22,673 nt of DNA from an uncultured Prevotella sp. (GTDB taxonomy: Bacteria; Bacteroidota; Bacteroidia; Bacteroidales; Bacteroidaceae), in assembly GCA_934281565.1 (NCBI GenBank), contig CAKQXI010000027.1, positions 1 to 22,673 on the forward strand. The letters run 5' to 3'. The notes under the pieces were generated by a model. That model ran no database searches and was not told the origin of the DNA. It saw only the letters and a program-made list of their open reading frames with translations. A program made the translations under genes and the position numbers. Shown here one piece after another: positions 7,253 through 13,949 of the stretch (positions are counted from its first letter, which is position 1; the number at the start of each line of letters is the position of its first letter).

Positions 7253-7287
7253 ATACACACTGTTTTTATGTTCTCAATATTCAGATG

Positions 7288-7295
7288 CAAAAGTA
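7288..7295 (-). promoter_or_regulatory. -7 box for the Fic remnant
   Basis: The minus strand reads TACTTTTG, matching TAnnTTTG, 35 bp upstream of ATG 7252. Instead of a well-placed TTTG, the -33 area is occupied by a copy of the 12-bp operator-like repeat (7311-7322). Confidence 0.4.
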
Positions 7296-7310
7296 CAAAG
7301 ATTTTTCAAA

Positions 7311-7387
7311 TTATCTGCATCAAAAACAAATTATCTGCATCATCTATAATAAAAATGATGCAGATAAGCCTATTCTGATGCAGAGGC
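7311..7387. promoter_or_regulatory. Four-copy symmetrical operator array upstream of Fic remnant
   Basis: TTATCTGCATCA occurs at 7311-7322 and 7331-7342, and its exact reverse complement TGATGCAGATAA at 7356-7367, with a partial fourth copy TGATGCAGAGGC at 7376-7387. The direct pairs are each spaced 20 bp start to start (two helical turns), and the two pairs face each other. This geometry is that of an operator bound by two or more dimers. The nearest promoter is that of the Fic remnant; the regulator is not identified, and the HipB-like gene at 7665 is one candidate. Confidence 0.6.
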
Positions 7388-7530
7388 TTGCGCTTGGATA
7401 GCAAGGGAGCTATTATAAGAATTTGGAAGTGCAAACGTGCATTTTAGCGAATTTTAAATACCATAATTGCTTTAATATCAGCCATTTTTAGTATTTTCGC
7501 ATCGACTAACGAAATTACGAGCAAAAATTG

Positions 7531-7585
7531 CCCCCGACGAGGTATAATATGTTAAATAATTACATATATTATACCACTTCGGGGG
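7531..7585. promoter_or_regulatory. Inverted-repeat operator upstream of HipB-like gene
   Basis: CCCCCGACGAGGTATAATAT at 7531-7550 is the reverse complement of 7566-7585 with two mismatches, around a 15-nt AT-rich spacer. The right arm ends 19 bp before a TATATTTG -7 box at 7605-7612, so it occupies the -33 region of the HipB promoter. Autorepression by the HipB-like protein is the natural reading, as in hipBA operons. It could also fold as a hairpin but has no U-run. Confidence 0.6.
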
Positions 7586-7664
7586 TAATTCCATGATTTC
7601 TTTGTATATTTGCAACCGAAAGGGTATAAAATTAATATATCTCATCACTTTAAAGAAGAAGGAT

Positions 7665-7877
7665 ATGAGTAATAATCTATCTGCATACATCAAGGAAATG
7701 CGCCGCCTATTTGGACTCACTCAAGTGGATTTGGCAGCAAAATCTGGTGTGGGGCTTAGGTTTCTGCGTGAGTTGGAACAAGGAAAAGAAACGCTTCGAC
7801 TCGACAAGGTGAACCAAGTTCTCTTGCTATTTGGACAAGAGATTGGTCCTGTGCCTATCAAACGAAAGGAGGAATGA
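7665..7877 (+). CDS. HipB-like Xre-family antitoxin/repressor
   Basis: The 70-residue product from ATG 7665 is a compact Cro/CI-type HTH: LSAYIKEMRRLFGLTQVDLA, then KSGVGLRFLRELEQGKETLR and LDKVNQVLLLFGQEIG. FLRELEQGK and LDKVNQVL are typical of HipB proteins paired with HipA kinases. The frame is open upstream to 7593, but the TATATTTG box at 7605-7612 lies inside that extension, so ATG 7665 is preferred. A start codon for hipA follows 1 bp after its stop, with an unusually strong AAAGGAGG ribosome site before it, but hipA is truncated. The repressor therefore survives without its toxin and may now serve only as a regulator or be decaying. Confidence 0.85.
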   Translation: MSNNLSAYIKEMRRLFGLTQVDLAAKSGVGLRFLRELEQGKETLRLDKVNQVLLLFGQEIGPVPIKRKEE

Positions 7878-7878
7878 T

Positions 7879-7968
7879 ATGAAACAAGGCAAGATTTATC
7901 TATACAATCAGTTTGTAGGGCTGTTGACAGAGGACGTATGTTTACCCCATTTAAACAACTTTGTTTAA
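7879..7968 (+). pseudogene. hipA, only the first ~20 codons remain
   Basis: ATG 7879 reads MKQGKIYLYNQFVGLLTED, the opening strand of the HipA N-terminal subdomain, then leaves the family pattern (VCLPHLNNFV) and stops at 7966-7968. A full HipA kinase has over 400 residues including the ATP-binding core; none of it follows here. The break is at about 7936, just before the palindromes of the next gene's promoter. The gene's 3' end is absent from the window, so this is a deletion or replacement rather than a simple insertion. Confidence 0.68.
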
Positions 7969-7981
7969 AACAACTTTGTTT
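7953..7981. promoter_or_regulatory. Two tandem palindromes overlapping the ATPase promoter
   Basis: AAACAACTTTGTTT occurs at 7953-7966 and again, identical, at 7968-7981. Each copy is a near-perfect palindrome (AAACAA and TTGTTT around CT), and the period is 15 bp. The second copy contains the TTTG -33 element of the promoter at 7975-8006, so a bound protein would block or replace RNA polymerase contacts. Which protein binds is not known. Confidence 0.6.
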
Positions 7982-8006
7982 AAAATGGATTTTTTCATTA
8001 TCTTTG
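7975..8006 (+). promoter_or_regulatory. Bacteroidota promoter for the ATPase gene
   Basis: TTTG at 7975-7978 and TATCTTTG at 7999-8006 are separated by 20 bp, matching the -33/-7 consensus. ATG 8036 follows 29 bp after the -7 box. Confidence 0.7.
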
Positions 8007-8035
8007 CAACCATAACGATTAAAACAACAAAGAAT

Positions 8036-9187
8036 ATGGCAAAGAACATGGAAGCTCCTTTTGTTTTTGGTGTTCGTGTAGAGGGTGATACCTTTACTGA
8101 CCGACGTGAAGAGACAGAACGGTTGAAAGCTAACTTTACATATGGGGTCAATACAATATTGATCTCCCCTCGTCGTATGGGAAAAACTTCATTGGTGGAT
8201 AAGGTATGCTCTCTAATTGAGGACGAGAACATCAAAATCGCACATATTGATGCCTTTGGCTGTCGTTCGGAGAGTGATTTCATCAATGCTTTTGCCACGG
8301 CCGTCGTTAGGGCTACTTCCAATCGTTGGGAGGAATGGATGGAGAACGCAAAGGTGTTTCTGAGCCGATTCGTACCAAAGATTAGTTTCGGTCAAGACCC
8401 TCTTAATGACTTTTCTTTGTCCTTGGAATATAATGCAAGTAATCAAACCACAGAAGAAGTTTTGAGACTTCCAGAAGCGATAGCCCAGTCGAAAGGCTAT
8501 CGCATCGTAGTATGTATAGATGAATTCCAGCAGATAGGCGATTTCCCAGATTCCTTAACTTTCCAAAAGAAACTTCGTGGGGCGTGGCAATTGCAGAGTC
8601 ATGTGTCTTATTGTCTATATGGAAGCAAGAAGCACATGATGGAGCAAATGTTCCAGAACCCAAGCTATCCATTCTATCGTTTTGGCGATTTCTTTTATCT
8701 CAACAAAATCAGTGAGAATGATTGGGTGGAGTATATCTGTCAGCGATTTGAGACTACTGGTAAGCATATCTCTGAGAACTTGGCTCGTGAGATATGCTTG
8801 GTTACAGATAGGTACTCCTCATACGTTCAGCAATTGGCTTGGTTTGTATGGTTACGTACAACAGACTCTGCAGCGGCTACATTACAAGATGTGCAATATG
8901 GCATCGACCGATTGCTCGATGCTTGTGAACCATTGTTTATCCAACAAACGGAAGACCTCTCTGCCTATCAGATGAATTTCCTCCATGCTTTGGTCAATGG
9001 TGTGCATACTGGTTTTACGCAGAGTGCAATACTCAGTAGCTATCATTTAGGTACGGCTGCCAATATCACAAGATTAAAGAAAGCTTTGATGGAAAAAGAC
9101 TTGATAACAGTATCCGCTCCCAAGCATCTGGAGATGAGTGATCCTATACTGGCTTTGTGGTTGAAAAGGAGAGTTTGGAGAGAATAA
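8036..9187 (+). CDS. Stand-alone STAND/AAA-type ATPase (archaeal-ATPase-like family)
   Basis: From ATG 8036 the product has 383 residues. It opens with PFVFGVRVEGDTFTDRREE, the usual start of the 'archaeal-type' ATPase family, then Walker A SPRRMGKTSL at 44-53 and Walker B VVCIDEFQQI at about 158-167. An arginine-rich FRF/YRFGDFF segment and a C-terminal winged-helix-like region (TAANITRLKKALMEKDLI, then LEMSDPILALWLKRR) follow. The frame is open further upstream from 7961, but the promoter -7 box lies inside it, so 8036 is the start. Such ATPases are frequent in Bacteroidales accessory DNA and their role is mostly unknown; a mobile-element or conflict role is inference. It is intact, unlike most of its neighbours. 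Confidence 0.85.
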   Translation: MAKNMEAPFVFGVRVEGDTFTDRREETERLKANFTYGVNTILISPRRMGKTSLVDKVCSLIEDENIKIAHIDAFGCRSESDFINAFATAVVRATSNRWEEWMENAKVFLSRFVPKISFGQDPLNDFSLSLEYNASNQTTEEVLRLPEAIAQSKGYRIVVCIDEFQQIGDFPDSLTFQKKLRGAWQLQSHVSYCLYGSKKHMMEQMFQNPSYPFYRFGDFFYLNKISENDWVEYICQRFETTGKHISENLAREICLVTDRYSSYVQQLAWFVWLRTTDSAAATLQDVQYGIDRLLDACEPLFIQQTEDLSAYQMNFLHALVNGVHTGFTQSAILSSYHLGTAANITRLKKALMEKDLITVSAPKHLEMSDPILALWLKRRVWRE

Positions 9188-9260
9188 TTCCTTAAAACAA
9201 GCATGAAAATGACGGAATTTTTCCTATTTATTTTGCGTATTTGCTTGATATTTAGTATAT

Positions 9261-10109
9261 ATGAACAAACTACCACAGCACAAAGCTTCGCAGTATTCTG
9301 AATTCGGAGTGGTTTTGCATCCATTTAATTCCCATGGCATCAACCATACTCCTGTCAGCTATGCCCATCAAGACGACTATTATGTCTTCGGACTCTTGAC
9401 TCAAGGTACGGCTTGTGGTGTCATCGACTTTAAGGAAATGCGGTTGACAGCAGGTGATGTGTTCTTGATACAACCAGGACAAGTGCATCGTTTTATAGGC
9501 TCTGCGCAAGCGGAGGGATGGTTGCTAATGGCAGATAGTAAGTTTGTGGGAAGTGAAGAGAAATGCGTCTTTGACAATTTCTCATTGGCGGCATCTTCAT
9601 TCAAGATTGATGAGAATCGAAAGGAAGAGTTGAGACAGATAGCCATATTGTTGGAGCATCATTTGAATGATGGAAAAGAACAGAAAGCTGATGCCGTCGT
9701 ACCTCGTTTGGCAGAGGTGTTCATAGCCATGATTGCTGATGCTGTGCAAGATGCAAACTTACAGCAGACGGATTTAAGTCCAAGACATAAGGAAATAGTT
9801 TTGTCGTTCCGGAAGATGCTATCGGAGCATCTTTACACCCAACGGCAACCCTCCTATTACGCTTCGCTCTTGAACATCTCTACGGTGTATCTCAATGAGG
9901 TGGTCAAGAAAGTAACGGGCATGAGTACTGCTTTATATATCAAGAGTGAAGTGATATTGCAAGCCAAACGCATGCTTGTTTATACAAACCTTTCTGTCAA
10001 ACAAATTGCAGACAAACTTGGTTTTGACGATTATGCTTACTTCTCTCGGCTCTTTTCACAGGCTACAGGCATCAGTCCTACAGAGTTTCGGCAGAAAAAC
10101 CTTGATTAG
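9261..10109 (+). CDS. AraC-family transcriptional regulator with cupin-like sensor domain
   Basis: The 282-residue product has an N-terminal AraC_binding (cupin-like) domain, with LTAGDVFLIQPGQVHRF at about 61-77, and a C-terminal double HTH from about residue 180 (YYASLLNISTVYLNEVVKKV, then LSVKQIADKLGFDDYAYFSR). LGFDDYAYFSRLFSQATGISPTEFR is the standard AraC signature. The next gene, in the same direction 78 bp on, is a small ferredoxin with its own -7 box, which this regulator may control. Ligand unknown. The stretch upstream (9188-9260) has TTATTTTG but no exact promoter match. Confidence 0.93.
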   Translation: MNKLPQHKASQYSEFGVVLHPFNSHGINHTPVSYAHQDDYYVFGLLTQGTACGVIDFKEMRLTAGDVFLIQPGQVHRFIGSAQAEGWLLMADSKFVGSEEKCVFDNFSLAASSFKIDENRKEELRQIAILLEHHLNDGKEQKADAVVPRLAEVFIAMIADAVQDANLQQTDLSPRHKEIVLSFRKMLSEHLYTQRQPSYYASLLNISTVYLNEVVKKVTGMSTALYIKSEVILQAKRMLVYTNLSVKQIADKLGFDDYAYFSRLFSQATGISPTEFRQKNLD

Positions 10110-10134
10110 TCCAAGTCTTACCTTGTTCTGTCTA

Positions 10135-10165
10135 TTTTAGTTTTCAGCTAAAATGCGTAACTTTG
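10135..10165 (+). promoter_or_regulatory. Ferredoxin promoter with overlapping small palindrome
   Basis: TAACTTTG at 10158-10165 is an exact -7 match, 22 bp before ATG 10188. Just upstream, TTTTAG (10135-10140) and CTAAAA (10148-10153) form an inverted repeat covering the -33 area, where no clean TTTG is present. That suggests an activator site, perhaps for the AraC-type protein next door. Confidence 0.45.
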
Positions 10166-10187
10166 CATTCAAAAACAAGAGATAGAT

Positions 10188-10448
10188 ATGAAGAAGTTTT
10201 TGACTAATTATGTAGCAATGAATCCAAGCCATTGTGTGGCTTGCTGGAAGTGTGTGGAAACGTGTCCAACGAATGCCATAGGCAAGATAGAAGTACTGTG
10301 GCACAAGCACGTGAAGTTCAGAGATGCCGATGCTTGCATCGGTTGCAAGAAATGTATCAAGACTTGTCCACAAGGTGTATTTTTTATTCCTAATTCCGAC
10401 TTCAAGGTTCCTTCCCTTTGGGAGCGACTGAAGAGTAAGTTTGTTTGA
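10188..10448 (+). CDS. 2[4Fe-4S] ferredoxin
   Basis: The 86-residue protein has two full cluster motifs: C16-x2-C19-x2-C22-x3-C26-P (CVACWKCVETCP) and C50-x2-C53-x2-C56-x3-C60-P (CIGCKKCIKTCP). The spacer between them is 23 residues, and the tail is basic. It is an electron carrier in the cytosol; the partner is not shown. It is preceded by an AraC-type regulator and has its own promoter, and a 9-bp perfect hairpin (10480-10503) lies 32 bp after the stop. It converges with the polyketide operon, so it is not part of that unit. Confidence 0.92.
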   Translation: MKKFLTNYVAMNPSHCVACWKCVETCPTNAIGKIEVLWHKHVKFRDADACIGCKKCIKTCPQGVFFIPNSDFKVPSLWERLKSKFV

Positions 10449-10479
10449 CACAACATCTGCGAATAGAGCCTGAGATACT

Positions 10480-10503
10480 GCCCCAATGCCAATACATTGG
10501 GGC
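10480..10503 (+). terminator. Perfect 9-bp hairpin after the ferredoxin gene
   Basis: GCCCCAATG at 10480-10488 pairs exactly with CATTGGGGC at 10495-10503 around a 6-nt loop. It is followed by TAAAAGT rather than a T-run, so termination strength is uncertain; it may mainly protect the 3' end of the transcript. Confidence 0.5.
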
Positions 10504-10564
10504 TAAAAGTGAGAGTTCGGAGAGAATCATTAAAATGTTAGTTGGCATCCACGGATTTTTTACT

Positions 10565-10618
10565 ACACCTTTTCAAGATTAATATTTGCACGATATTACA
10601 CCTTTTCAAGATTAATAT
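10565..10618. repeat. Two 21-bp exact direct repeats
   Basis: ACACCTTTTCAAGATTAATA(T) occurs at 10565-10585 and again at 10598-10618 with no difference, period 33 bp. The repeats lie directly downstream of a leftward promoter-like pair (10624-10655) and between two converging transcripts. They could be regulator sites; no family of binding site is recognised. Confidence 0.7.
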
Positions 10619-10623
10619 CGCTA

Positions 10624-10655
10624 CAAAGATATACTTTTTATCTGATTTTACCAAA
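10624..10655 (-). promoter_or_regulatory. Leftward promoter-like pair in convergent intergenic region
   Basis: The minus strand has TTTG (10652-10655) and TATCTTTG (10624-10631) spaced by 20 bp, an exact consensus pair. It points away from the polyketide operon's last gene and toward the ferredoxin 3' end, where no leftward gene exists. Either a small RNA starts here or the match is fortuitous. Confidence 0.35.
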
Positions 10656-10680
10656 TATTATGGTGATAAAAAATACTATC
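10628..10680. repeat. Extended AT-rich palindrome at the end of the polyketide operon
   Basis: Arms 10628-10642 and 10665-10680 are imperfect reverse complements (outer GATA/TATC, inner TTTTTATC/GATAAAAA). Between them, 10650-10664 is itself the near-palindrome ACCAAATATTATGGT. It starts 10 bp past the operon's final stop and could act as its terminator, although the stem is AT-rich. The leftward promoter-like elements lie within or next to it. Confidence 0.5.
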
Positions 10681-10689
10681 TTCTTTTGC

Positions 10690-12192
10690 TCAGACATATC
10701 GCTCTATTTTGTTTGCTATTTCCTCATATTTCCGAATATAATGCTTGCGCATCGTTGATGCTTGTTTCTTTAAGTCACCCATCGCTTGCATATCCGCTTG
10801 GCTCAAAGGCTTGTCTACCTCTATGTAGCAGATACCTTTGTTCAGATGATAAGTTTTCTTGGGCAGTACCTTGCCTGCACCATATAGATACATGGGCAAT
10901 ATCTCCAAACCTAACACTTGTGCCAAATAAAAGGCGCCTTGATGGAAACGTCCTATCTTGCAATCCATGGAACGAGTGCCTTCGGGATATACCGCCACAC
11001 TATAACCTCTTGCTACTAATGACTTGAGCTGTGGCACGATGGCATCCAAACCTTCTGTCACTGGCAAATATTCGGCATTGCGAATCATCAAACCATAAAA
11101 AGGGCAGTCCCATACCCATTGCTTGGTAAGGAACACTACCTTTGGCGTAAAGACCAACTGGCACATGAGGTCAAGATGTGACTGATGGTTGCAAATGATG
11201 ATGCGAGGTTTGTCGAAGTCTATCTTACCTCTTATCTTACTACGAAACTTTGTACCCGGTATGCCATGCCGTATCATCACGAAACGAGCTGCATGGTAAA
11301 TCAACTGATGCAAACGATAACGCTTTTTCTCCGTCATCTTTCCTATCTTGACATAAAGCCAAGTGCAAGGTGTCATGACCACCAAGGACATGAACATGAA
11401 GAAAAACAACGAGTAGGCTGTCCTGAAGAACACCATCGAGTTTCTCCATAACCGCAAGGGTAATCCATAAACCACTGCCAAGAAGCAAAGGATTGTATTC
11501 AGCACACTAATCCTCGCGAAGTCCATCTTTGGTCGAAAATGGCTTACTCTCTCCTCACGGGGCGGATAATAAACCTTGATGGGTATAGAAACCAACTTGA
11601 TGCCATGCCAAGAGCTAAACACCAGCAACTCCAATTCTGCCTCGTATCGAGAAGTGAGGCATGAAAGTCCTCTCATCTTATACAATGGATAAAGGCGATA
11701 CCCCGTCTGCGTGTCGTCCAGAGCCTTGCCAGTCTGCACATAGAACCAGAAATTGGAGAACTTGTTGGCGAAGCGACTTCCCTTGGAACGGTCTGCCCCT
11801 TGCATCTGTCTGCTACCTATAATCAATGCCCCTGGATGCTCTTGGTTTGCCTTCAGAAACAAAGCGATGTCCTCAGGATAATGCTGTCCATCCGCATCCA
11901 AGGTGATAGCGTAGGAAAAGCCCATGCCTTGGGCTTTCATAAAGCCAACTTTCAAGGCATACCCCTTTCCCTTGTTCCTTGGGTAAGAGACAACGGTGAT
12001 GCCCTCTATATTCTGAAGAATGTCCGCCGTACAGTCCGTACTGCCATCATTCACGACTATGACATCGTCACACTGGCAAAGGGTATCGGCTACGACCTGT
12101 CCAATGGTTTTCTCATTGTTATAAGTAGGTATGACCACACAGATGCCCCTTGCTTTCAAAAGCCTTTTTTGTTGCTCCATATCAATCTTCAT
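10690..12192 (-). CDS. Glycosyltransferase family 2 - PlsC-type acyltransferase fusion
   Basis: The 500-residue protein joins two enzymes. Residues ~15-235 are a GT-A glycosyltransferase of the dolichol-phosphate-mannose-synthase-like group (NDGSTD at 48-53, DADGQHYPED at 99-108, TGYRLY). Two hydrophobic segments (~228-246 and ~257-280) follow, then an LPLAT domain with NHQSHLD at 335-341 and YPEGTRS at 402-408. Aryl-polyene clusters typically encode such fusions (ApeJ-like), proposed to build the lipid or sugar-lipid anchor that holds the pigment in the membrane. It is the last gene of the operon. Its ATG (12192) overlaps the preceding stop by 11 bp; Met5 (12180) is an alternative directly after that stop. 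Substrates are inferred only. Confidence 0.9.
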   Translation of the reverse strand: MKIDMEQQKRLLKARGICVVIPTYNNEKTIGQVVADTLCQCDDVIVVNDGSTDCTADILQNIEGITVVSYPRNKGKGYALKVGFMKAQGMGFSYAITLDADGQHYPEDIALFLKANQEHPGALIIGSRQMQGADRSKGSRFANKFSNFWFYVQTGKALDDTQTGYRLYPLYKMRGLSCLTSRYEAELELLVFSSWHGIKLVSIPIKVYYPPREERVSHFRPKMDFARISVLNTILCFLAVVYGLPLRLWRNSMVFFRTAYSLFFFMFMSLVVMTPCTWLYVKIGKMTEKKRYRLHQLIYHAARFVMIRHGIPGTKFRSKIRGKIDFDKPRIIICNHQSHLDLMCQLVFTPKVVFLTKQWVWDCPFYGLMIRNAEYLPVTEGLDAIVPQLKSLVARGYSVAVYPEGTRSMDCKIGRFHQGAFYLAQVLGLEILPMYLYGAGKVLPKKTYHLNKGICYIEVDKPLSQADMQAMGDLKKQASTMRKHYIRKYEEIANKIERYV

Positions 12193-12565
12193 GCTGCCTA
12201 CATACTAAAGAAATCTTAGCCTTCACCTCTTTCTCCGTTGCCACTACGATTTGTGCCTTCACTTTCTTTCCGTCCTCCACTGTCGTCACCTTATGGATCT
12301 GATAGACAACGGAAGTGGTTTCCCTTGGCGATATGACAGACAAGAACTTCACATTCTTGACCGTGGCTATATCCAATGACCGATGCAAGAGTTCCTCCAG
12401 AAGTTCCTTGCCTATCTGGACGATACACACGCCCGGCGTAATCGGCTCATCGGGGAAATGAGCCTGATAAATGAGACAAGAAGGGTTGAAGTCTACGACA
12501 AAACGCCCAGTTTCTCCATCCCTGTCTACACTGGAGACCGTATATAGATTATTCCTCAGTTGCAT
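12182..12565 (-). CDS. Hotdog-fold 3-hydroxyacyl-ACP dehydratase-like protein (FabZ/ApeI-like)
   Basis: The 127-residue protein has a single hotdog domain with HFPDEPITPGVCIVQIGKEL at about 36-55, the FabZ/FabA active-site pattern HFPxxPxxPGV. The catalytic His is present, but the acidic residue expected 14 positions later is Gln here, which I also half-remember from Bacteroidales cluster homologues. It may therefore be a dehydratase with altered chemistry or a partner subunit of the other hotdog protein (18127-18597). It overlaps the secreted protein's stop by 17 bp and the glycosyltransferase start by 11 bp, so all are tightly coupled. The expected role is removal of water from the growing polyene after each reduction. 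Confidence 0.8.
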   Translation of the reverse strand: MQLRNNLYTVSSVDRDGETGRFVVDFNPSCLIYQAHFPDEPITPGVCIVQIGKELLEELLHRSLDIATVKNVKFLSVISPRETTSVVYQIHKVTTVEDGKKVKAQIVVATEKEVKAKISLVCRQHED

Positions 12566-12989
12566 CTTTCAATATCTTAAATTTATAGTCTATCTTATAT
12601 TTCTCATTGCGGTAAGTGGATATGCCACTCAGGAGATTCTCCACGACATGAGCCATGTCTCTCCCCAGCACTCGCTTGATATACCACTTGTCGAGCATCT
12701 TGATGACATTGACGAACTCCACCTTTTTCTCTCCATGCCGATAAACGAAGTCCATGGAAGAAATGCCAAACTCATTGAACATACTTCCTTTGATGACTCC
12801 GTCTTCCGTCACCAACACACAGATGCCACTGACATAGCCCTTTGGCATCTCTATCGTAGCAGCATATTTCATCTTGCTTCCGACACTGTCCACATAGGCT
12901 TCCTGGTCGGGATTTCCCCGTTGTGCCATCAAGGGCAAGGAGCAGAAGCCCAATACCAAGAAACTAATTAATATTAAATACCTTTGCAT
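12549..12989 (-). CDS. Secreted protein of the polyketide operon, family not recognised
   Basis: The 146-residue product opens with a signal peptide (MQRYLILISFLVLGFCSLPLMAQ) and then a small beta-rich domain (MPKGYVSGICVLVTEDGVIK, then MDFVYRHGEKKVEFVNVIKM). A Cys at residue 16 is not in a proper lipobox (Phe precedes it), so cleavage after LMA is more likely, giving a periplasmic protein. Its place next to the LolA-like carrier matches that of the small DUF3261 lipoprotein (ApeN) in proteobacterial clusters, so it may help load or receive the product at the outer membrane. That is positional inference. It overlaps the LolA-like gene by 26 bp. Confidence 0.75.
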   Translation of the reverse strand: MQRYLILISFLVLGFCSLPLMAQRGNPDQEAYVDSVGSKMKYAATIEMPKGYVSGICVLVTEDGVIKGSMFNEFGISSMDFVYRHGEKKVEFVNVIKMLDKWYIKRVLGRDMAHVVENLLSGISTYRNEKYKIDYKFKILKDATEE

Positions 12990-13590
12990 TGACAGGAGCG
13001 TTTACTCTTACATTCTTTAACTCGATGATGGTCTTGTCGCCTTTCTTCTCTACGAGTTCCACCATCGAAACCATAGACTTCTGCTTGCTAAAATGCAGCA
13101 CTATCTTCTGGAACATCTGTCGCATCTGTTTCTGTTGGGGATAGAGCGTGGCGACATACTCCGTTGGATACCCAAGGATGCTCACCTTGAAGTCCTTGGT
13201 GTCCATCAGGCACTTGCCAACCACACTGTTCATCATGATACGAGCTATCTCCTTGAAGAACTTGCTTTGATTGACATTGATGACATCATTGCGATTGCCC
13301 CTGCCCAACAACACTTTCGAGCCATTGAGCACAAAGGTATAGGTATAAGGAGAAACATATTCCCAGCGCAGCTTGTTGCTCTGCTGGTAATACATCTTGC
13401 CCTTGGACACCATCTTGTCATTGAGCATCTTGAGATACTTCGTCTGTACGAAATCACACTGCATGGTCCTCATGCTGGAAGCCACGGCATCAATTTGCTG
13501 TCTTACCCTAACCTCGTCCACTTTCTGCTGGGCGGAAAGCGTAGAAAAGCCTAAACATAAAGCTACAAGAACAACTATTAACTTTTTCAT
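12964..13590 (-). CDS. LolA-like periplasmic lipid/lipoprotein carrier
   Basis: From ATG 13590 the product has about 208 residues: a signal peptide ending TLSAQ, then IDAVASSMRTMQCDFVQTKY, KGKMYYQQSNKLRWEYVSPY and a beta-rich remainder. The 'F-Q-x-K' strand and 'G-K-x-Y-x-x-x-x-x-L-R-W-E-Y' are the standard LolA/outer-membrane lipoprotein carrier pattern. Aryl-polyene clusters carry such a protein (ApeL-like), thought to shuttle the hydrophobic product across the periplasm. An alternative ATG at 13599 overlaps the previous gene's TGA (ATGA). The lone Cys near 49 and one near 133 might form a disulphide. Function is inferred from family and context. Confidence 0.85.
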   Translation of the reverse strand: MKKLIVVLVALCLGFSTLSAQQKVDEVRVRQQIDAVASSMRTMQCDFVQTKYLKMLNDKMVSKGKMYYQQSNKLRWEYVSPYTYTFVLNGSKVLLGRGNRNDVINVNQSKFFKEIARIMMNSVVGKCLMDTKDFKVSILGYPTEYVATLYPQQKQMRQMFQKIVLHFSKQKSMVSMVELVEKKGDKTIIELKNVRVNAPVNAKVFNIN

Positions 13591-13595
13591 CCTTA

Positions 13596-13949
13596 TCATT
13601 TAGCTATTAAACAACATCCTATTATGATCAAGAACACACCCATCCACTTCACTGCCGATACCGACTCATGGAAGAACAACATGGCTGCAAAGAGTCCGAA
13701 GACATAGCTCAAACTTATCATTGGATAAGCCACACTAAGCGGATAGTGCTTTACGATATACATCCAAAGAACTGAACTGGAGACGAAAAACAATCCACAA
13801 CAAGCAAATTGCCAGTTGAGCAACAGACTTAGCCAGAATTCCTTGGTCCATCCAAAAGGACGCATCTTCATCAAGGCAAACTTCAAGAACACCTGCCCAC
13901 CTGCCAAGAGCGCACTTTGCACTATCGCCAATATGATTACTCGCCACAT
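13596..13949 (-). CDS. Four-TM EamA/SMR-like small membrane transporter
   Basis: The 117-residue protein has four hydrophobic helices (about 3-23, 40-63, 70-91, 98-116) with the short basic loops of the EamA/SMR group and the helix-4 pattern VKWMGVFLIIIGCCLI. Similar half-size proteins (ArnE/ArnF-like) flip lipid-linked sugars. In this operon it may flip the glycolipid intermediate made by the GT2-acyltransferase fusion, replacing the large MMPL exporter seen in proteobacterial clusters. That role is inference. It overlaps the ketosynthase stop by 13 bp. Confidence 0.82.
   Translation of the reverse strand: MWRVIILAIVQSALLAGGQVFLKFALMKMRPFGWTKEFWLSLLLNWQFACCGLFFVSSSVLWMYIVKHYPLSVAYPMISLSYVFGLFAAMLFFHESVSAVKWMGVFLIIIGCCLIAK

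Noticed and set aside
12921..12989. Lipoprotein signal in the secreted operon protein
   Set aside because: The Cys at residue 16 is preceded by Phe (LGFC), which does not fit a lipobox, and a better signal peptidase I site (LMA-Q) follows.
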